A stretch of 10,285 nucleotides of DNA from Phycisphaerales bacterium (GTDB taxonomy: Bacteria > Planctomycetota > Phycisphaerae > Phycisphaerales > UBA1924), in contig JAJDDL010000317.1 in assembly GCA_029260335.1 (NCBI GenBank), positions 1-10,285 on the forward strand, written 5' to 3'. Below are positions 6,577 through 10,285 of the stretch, piece after piece. Position 1 is the stretch's first letter. Each line of letters begins with the position of its first letter. The notes under the pieces were generated by a model that did not search any database, had not been told where the DNA came from, and worked only from the letters and a program-made list of their open reading frames with translations. The translations under genes and the position numbers were made by a program.

Positions 6577-7905
6577 TCACGGTCCGCCGATCAGTTCGAC
6601 CTCACGCATGATCGCGGCTCGGATCTCATCCTTGAGTCCTCCATCGCCATGCGCGATCGGCAAGACGCGAACCAGTCGCATCTGATCGTCCACGATCACC
6701 ACCGCGGCGTCTTCGCCCAACGCGAGACGATCGAGCTTCTCGGGAGAGACCGTCCAGAGCAGCCCCGACCCACCGGTATCCAAGGGCCACCGCTCGGCCA
6801 GCTCGCTGATATTGTCTCGGCGTGCCTCGGAAACTGTCAGGCACGCGACCGGTCGAACAAGCACACGAATGATCGCCTTGCGAGGCCCAAGGCCTTCGGG
6901 TCGCATCGAAATCCGCGCAAGCTCGCGTTCGACATCGGTCGCCTCCTGCACGACCTGTTCAACCTGATCGAGCAAACGACTGCGCAGAGCAATCGCTGCG
7001 GGCACCCGATGAAACACGAGCACCAGATACCGCTCCTCAGGACGCTGCGGCGGAATCGAACGGTTGGCAAGCGCAGCCTCAAGCGACCAATCGTTCATCG
7101 TCGCGTCGTGCAAGATTGGGTAGGGAAACTCGCTGCCAATGGGCACCGCTCTGGGCCTTGGCCGCAACTCCGACAACGACGACACAACGCGTTTACCCTC
7201 GCTTGTGATCTGCCAGCCATCGCTCAAATTCTGCTGGAGACGAACAATCGGCTCAATACGGAGCCGGATCGCACGGTCGCGAGATTCCACGCGATACTCG
7301 CGCAACCGATGGCTCTTGGCGTCCATGCTCATAGTGACCAGGCCCTCGCGCCCTGCTGCGACAACCGATCGCAACCCCGCGCGGACCGGCCCGCGCGTCC
7401 AATCAGAATCCGCGATTCCCGGTTCTATCTGCGCACCAAACGCCAGCGCCAACTGCGGCACCAGCACCGGCGGAAGTTCCCCGCGCAACGCCCCGCGCGA
7501 GAGTGGCCTGTCCAACTCCGCCTCGTACACGATCTGGTCATTGCCCCGATACGCCGCGGCGAGATCTCCGGATGATCCCTCGGTCATCGCCCAGACGAGC
7601 ACCGTCGGCATCTCCAGGCGCATCTCTCGCTTGTCTGCTTCCGCGTTCCCACGAAGCCGCACGATGAACTCATCGAATCGAGTCGTATGCCCTTCGCGCA
7701 CCGCGATGGTGACACGCTCGTGCACCTCGCCATCGCGATAGGCCTGGCGTGCGGCCGAGATCGTTTCGATCGCTGAGGGCTCATTGCTGATTGCGTCAGC
7801 CGGCTGGCCTGGCGCGGCTTGGGCAACTGTCGCGCAACCAACGATGAGCAAGCACCCGATGAGCAAGCACCGAGCGATGTCCGCGGCTTGATTCGCCCAC
7901 CTCAT
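6577..7905 (-). CDS. Exported protein of unknown function, possible LolA-like plus degenerate thioredoxin-like regions
   Basis: From the ATG at 7905 this gives 442 residues. GGAG (7914-7917) lies eight bases before that ATG. An in-frame ATG at 7926 overlaps the folK stop as ATGA and would add seven residues, so coupling from there is also possible. The N-terminus has a hydrophobic core (CLLIGCLLIVGC) followed by AQA-AP, which fits either signal peptidase I cleavage or a lipobox IVGC. The following 200 residues contain strands (HERVTIAVREG, FDEFIVRLRG, REMRLEMP) reminiscent of LolA/DUF2092-type beta sheets. The C-terminal 150 contain RYLVLVFHRV, a long helix, AIIRVLVR and AAVVIVDDQMRLVRVLPI, the order expected in a thioredoxin/TlpA fold, but there is no CxxC pair. 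Both fold ideas are inference. The gene ends the fliA-folK run. A periplasmic or outer-membrane role is likely. Confidence 0.75.
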   Translation of the reverse strand: MRWANQAADIARCLLIGCLLIVGCATVAQAAPGQPADAISNEPSAIETISAARQAYRDGEVHERVTIAVREGHTTRFDEFIVRLRGNAEADKREMRLEMPTVLVWAMTEGSSGDLAAAYRGNDQIVYEAELDRPLSRGALRGELPPVLVPQLALAFGAQIEPGIADSDWTRGPVRAGLRSVVAAGREGLVTMSMDAKSHRLREYRVESRDRAIRLRIEPIVRLQQNLSDGWQITSEGKRVVSSLSELRPRPRAVPIGSEFPYPILHDATMNDWSLEAALANRSIPPQRPEERYLVLVFHRVPAAIALRSRLLDQVEQVVQEATDVERELARISMRPEGLGPRKAIIRVLVRPVACLTVSEARRDNISELAERWPLDTGGSGLLWTVSPEKLDRLALGEDAAVVIVDDQMRLVRVLPIAHGDGGLKDEIRAAIMREVELIGGP

Positions 7906-7922
7906 GCTGAACACTCCAAGCT

Positions 7923-8435
7923 TCATGCCAAGAGATTAGCATCAACCGGCTGTCCGGATCCCTGATCGACGCGATCGCGCAGTTCCAGAACCGTCAACCC
8001 CAGCCCCGGATGCACCAGGTCGGGCGCGATCTCCGCCAGCGGCCCGAGCACGAATGCACGCTCGTGCATCCGCGGATGCGGAATCGTCAGTTCCGGCTCA
8101 TCCATGATGAGATCATCGAAGAGCAGCAGATCCAGATCAATGAGCCGGGGCCCCCACCGCTGCTCGCTCGCGCGGTCCCGACCGTGCGCACGCTCGATGC
8201 GATGCAACTCGCTCAACAGTTGGCCTGGGCCGAGCCCCGTCCGCACCAGGCAACACGCGTTGAGAAACCACGGCTGATCCTCGACGCCCACCGGTGCGGT
8301 CTCGATCGAGGGCGACACCGAAACCAACTCCGTTGACTCAAGCTGGCCAAGGCGCTCGATCGCGAGCGATATGCCGAAGGCTCGATCGCCGAGATTTGCT
8401 CCAAGTCCGATTGCCGCTAGCGAGAGTGCTTCCAC
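7923..8435 (-). CDS. folK: FolK, 6-hydroxymethyl-7,8-dihydropterin pyrophosphokinase
   Basis: The 170-residue cytoplasmic enzyme transfers pyrophosphate from ATP to 6-hydroxymethyl-7,8-dihydropterin in folate synthesis. Family motifs are in order: GLGANLGD (10-17), the substrate-binding PWFLNA (55-60), the signature RWGPRLIDLDLLLF (93-106) with the two Mg-binding aspartates 100 and 102, and IPHPRMHERAFVLGPLAEIAP (starting at 118) with the His and Arg of the ATP loop. Length is normal. The start is a GTG at 8435; no ATG fits because the first motif begins nine residues later. The ATG at 8437 is in another frame and stops after six codons. No Shine-Dalgarno is visible. It begins 28 bases after the fliA stop, so the two are probably co-transcribed. 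Placement of a folate gene in a motility sigma-factor operon looks incidental but ties its expression to fliA. Confidence 0.95.
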   Translation of the reverse strand: MEALSLAAIGLGANLGDRAFGISLAIERLGQLESTELVSVSPSIETAPVGVEDQPWFLNACCLVRTGLGPGQLLSELHRIERAHGRDRASEQRWGPRLIDLDLLLFDDLIMDEPELTIPHPRMHERAFVLGPLAEIAPDLVHPGLGLTVLELRDRVDQGSGQPVDANLLA

Positions 8436-8463
8436 ATCAGATGATACGCGCCCGCAGGGCCGG

Positions 8464-9336
8464 CTACTTGCGAGGGGCCTCTTCCAACTCGCCCATGCGG
8501 TGCTGCATCTGGGCCTTGAGCCGGAGCAGGATCGAACTGTGCATCTGGCTGACCCGGCTCTCAGAGAGATCCAGCGTCGCGCCGATCTCCTTCATCGTCA
8601 TGCCCTCGTAGTAATAGAGGACCACGATCAGCCGCTCGGCCCGGCTCAGACCCTTGGTCATCATGTCCTTGAGATCTCGCCGCTGGGCCTCCCGCAGGGG
8701 GTTGCGCTGGGTGTCATCCTTGATGACATCGATCTCACGAACATCCTTGTTGCCATCGGTCGGGAAAGCCCGCCGGGTGATGCTCACGGTGCTCACGGGG
8801 CGACCATCGCGCTTGAACTTGTCAAACTCTTCGCCCTCGACACCCAGCTCGCCGGCGATCTCGTCCTCGGTTGGCGGGCGGCCTTCTTCTTTCTCTATCC
8901 GCTGGCGCACGGCTTCGATCTTGGCCGTGCGATGACGAACGAGTCTGGGCACCCAATCCATCGAACGCAGCTCGTCGAGGATCGCACCGCGTATCCGCGG
9001 GGCGCAATACGTCTCGAACTTGACCTTGCGTTCGAGGTCGAACGCGTCGATCGCGTCCATCAGCCCGAACAGCCCCGCGGACATCAGGTCCTCGATGTCG
9101 ACTTCATCGGGCAAGCGAGCGTGGATCCGCTCGGCGTTGTAACGCACCAAAGGCAGGTACCGCTCCATGAAGTGATTTCGCAACTCTTGCGTGTGGCACT
9201 TGGTGTACTGCTTCCACAGTTCTACTGCGGGGATCTCGTCAAACCGCGATGGGCCGGGCGTGATCTCAAATCGTCGCGCAGATGATCGTATGTGTACGCC
9301 AGCACTCGCTCGTGGCATTGCCTTCGTTGTTGACAT
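8464..9336 (-). CDS. fliA: FliA-type flagellar sigma factor (sigma-28 / WhiG family)
   Basis: The 290-residue protein is a group 3 sigma-70 factor that directs RNA polymerase to late flagellar and motility promoters. Region 2 spans about 52-122 (RYLPLVRYNAERIHARLP, DLMSAGLFGLMDAIDAFD, KFETYCAPRIRGAILDELR). Region 3 spans about 128-205 with the RPPTEDEIAGELG segment. Region 4 spans about 225-277 with helix-turn-helix MKEIGATLDLSESRVSQMHS. The frame is open further upstream to an ATG at 9456, but AGGAG (9346-9350) lies nine bases before the ATG at 9336 and only three before the one at 9342. The extra N-terminal residues do not look like sigma sequence. The flhG gene lies upstream on the same strand, as in many flagellar clusters. 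A FlgM-type anti-sigma gene is not in the window. Confidence 0.95.
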   Translation of the reverse strand: MSTTKAMPRASAGVHIRSSARRFEITPGPSRFDEIPAVELWKQYTKCHTQELRNHFMERYLPLVRYNAERIHARLPDEVDIEDLMSAGLFGLMDAIDAFDLERKVKFETYCAPRIRGAILDELRSMDWVPRLVRHRTAKIEAVRQRIEKEEGRPPTEDEIAGELGVEGEEFDKFKRDGRPVSTVSITRRAFPTDGNKDVREIDVIKDDTQRNPLREAQRRDLKDMMTKGLSRAERLIVVLYYYEGMTMKEIGATLDLSESRVSQMHSSILLRLKAQMQHRMGELEEAPRK

Positions 9337-9345
9337 CCTCATCGG

Positions 9346-9350
9346 CTCCT
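9346..9350 (-). promoter_or_regulatory. Ribosome-binding site that sets the fliA start
   Basis: Read on the minus strand this is AGGAG, nine bases before the ATG at 9336. It supports a 290-residue FliA instead of the 330-residue extension from 9456. Confidence 0.65.
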
Positions 9351-9488
9351 TTGCCTGCTTCTGCTCGCGAGTGAACTCGTCTGCCGAAGCGCCCCACGCG
9401 ATCTTCTTGTTCGCGGACCTGATTGTACAGAATCTCAAGTCCGCCGTGCACGCCAAACATCATGTTGCGCGCCGATTAGTCGAAACCT

Positions 9489-9803
9489 TCATGCCACCTC
9501 TAACAAACCATCGTTCTGCGCCGCCGCTCTTTCAATCTCTGCAAGATCCGGTACCGGATGTCCCGCGCGATATGAAGCGACGTACTCGCGCAGCACATGT
9601 TCAATGATCAACCCTATAGCAAGCCCGATGAGATAGCCGATGACTAGGACGATGAGCCCACGCCGAAGCACCATCAGCATCGGATTCTGAGCAGCAAGCC
9701 CTACCACCATCGCGATTGCGTAGCTGGATAGGGCCAGACACCCGGCAACTGTCTGGCAAGATCGTTCCACGAGGTCTCTCTTCAACCAAACGCCCAACGC
9801 CAT
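9489..9803 (-). CDS. Small two-helix membrane protein between flhG and fliA
   Basis: The 104-residue product has two likely membrane helices, about 18-38 (TVAGCLALSSYAIAMVVGLAA) and 50-68 (LIVLVIGYLIGLAIGLIIE). A basic stretch before the first and an acidic, Ala-rich tail after the second put both ends on the same side, probably the cytoplasm. The second helix has small-residue spacing (GYLIGLAIG) that often supports helix packing. The ATG at 9803 is the first start after an in-frame stop at 9876-9878; no Shine-Dalgarno is visible. I do not recognise the family. Position between FlhG and FliA suggests a flagellar role, which is inference only. Confidence 0.65.
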   Translation of the reverse strand: MALGVWLKRDLVERSCQTVAGCLALSSYAIAMVVGLAAQNPMLMVLRRGLIVLVIGYLIGLAIGLIIEHVLREYVASYRAGHPVPDLAEIERAAAQNDGLLEVA

Positions 9804-9910
9804 CGGTACAAGCCGCAGAGCGGCACATCGAACTGTCCAAGATCGGACTTGAACTACCCCTCGAACTTTTTTTCGTTATCACCAGCATCTGCCCCGCATA
9901 ATCCATCCAG

Positions 9911-10285
9911 TCAAACGCCCAACAAGGGCGCGTTCATTGCGCAAATCGACTCCAGGACCCTGTGAGAGAGGATCCCGATCCGCTCGTTCCAAGCCCCGCT
10001 CGCTCGCCCGCTCACCAGCGGGCAGCGTGCCGCCACCGAGCGTCCCACAAGCGGATCGCTTGCCAGGAACCCGGCCAAAGCGACCCGACGTGCAAGAAAC
10101 CGCTGAGCGACGGTTGCAAGCCTCTCATGTGCCTTGTGTGCGACTTCCTCGCTCGCTGCCTGGTTCAGCACGACCTCCAGCCGTTGAATCGGGGTGCACG
10201 CACTAGCCGCTCTTCTTGCCGTCACCGCCTTGATCGTCGCGTAAGCATCCGCGATCGCCGTCGGCTCGGGCGTCGTCACGATGAG
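9911..10285 (-). CDS. flhG: FlhG (MinD/ParA-type flagellar number ATPase), C-terminal part
   Basis: The window holds the last 124 residues; the gene continues past the right edge. The visible part starts with LIVTTPEPTAIADAYATIK, the switch-like segment near the end of the P-loop domain in FlhG/FleN/MinD ATPases. Then come LEVVLNQA (the adenine-side N of the family), a helix with AHKAHERL, and FLASDPLVGRSVAARCPLV, which is the typical FlhG stretch before the C-terminal membrane-targeting region. FlhG works with FlhF to set flagellar number and place. The Walker A motif and start are outside the window. The GTG at 10279 is internal, not a start. The neighbouring fliA supports the assignment. 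Confidence 0.85.
   Translation of the reverse strand, partial: LIVTTPEPTAIADAYATIKAVTARRAASACTPIQRLEVVLNQAASEEVAHKAHERLATVAQRFLARRVALAGFLASDPLVGRSVAARCPLVSGRASGAWNERIGILSHRVLESICAMNAPLLGV

Noticed and set aside
9428..9450. TACAAT-like -10 element on the minus strand upstream of fliA
   Set aside because: No -35 match at proper spacing, and FliA or planctomycete promoter rules are not well enough defined to support it.
9266..9463. 65-codon minus-strand frame overlapping the fliA start, with a plausible-looking N-terminus
   Set aside because: No ribosome-binding motif, most of it overlaps the true fliA coding region in another frame, and the second half has no protein-like character.

Overview
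This 10.3 kb window is GC-rich bacterial chromosome with no mobile element, CRISPR array or RNA gene that I can see. It most likely comes from a Planctomycetota bacterium, probably the Phycisphaerae/Phycisphaerales side. The best clue is a short 'CTECGYDLANLPDGQCPECG' zinc ribbon at the head of a small membrane protein, a style very common in planctomycetes. Several divergent lipoproteins and an flhG-fliA flagellar block agree with this. The lineage call is inference from protein style, not from a marker gene.

Left part, plus strand: the C-terminal end of an unrecognised protein (1-339), then typA/bipA, a translational GTPase (565-2451). Next is a zinc-ribbon membrane protein whose apparent start and body lie in different frames (2483-2975), so it is frameshifted in nature or by sequence error. 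Two lipoproteins follow: a TolB-like beta-propeller (3217-4449) and a smaller one with a possible CsgG/LpoB/TolB-N-like fold (4560-5339). Each is followed within a few bases by a strong GC-rich hairpin lacking a U-tract. A Xer-type tyrosine recombinase (5516-6544) ends the plus-strand block. It has all six catalytic residues and an unusual insertion in its N-terminal domain.

Right part, minus strand, read from the right edge leftward: the C-terminus of the MinD/ParA-type ATPase FlhG (10285-9911), a 104-residue two-helix membrane protein (9803-9489), the flagellar/motility sigma factor FliA (9336-8464), the folate enzyme FolK (8435-7923), and a large exported protein of unknown function (start at 7905 or 7926, end 6577). 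The last three are tightly packed and probably co-transcribed. The minus-strand block converges on the recombinase gene with about 30 bases between stops.

Most of the window is ordinary housekeeping and flagellar regulation. The items worth a second look are the frameshifted zinc-ribbon gene, the paired lipoproteins with stop-proximal hairpins, the recombinase insertion, the small membrane protein between flhG and fliA, and the exported protein coupled to folK. I did not find a convincing new defence, mobile or biosynthetic system.
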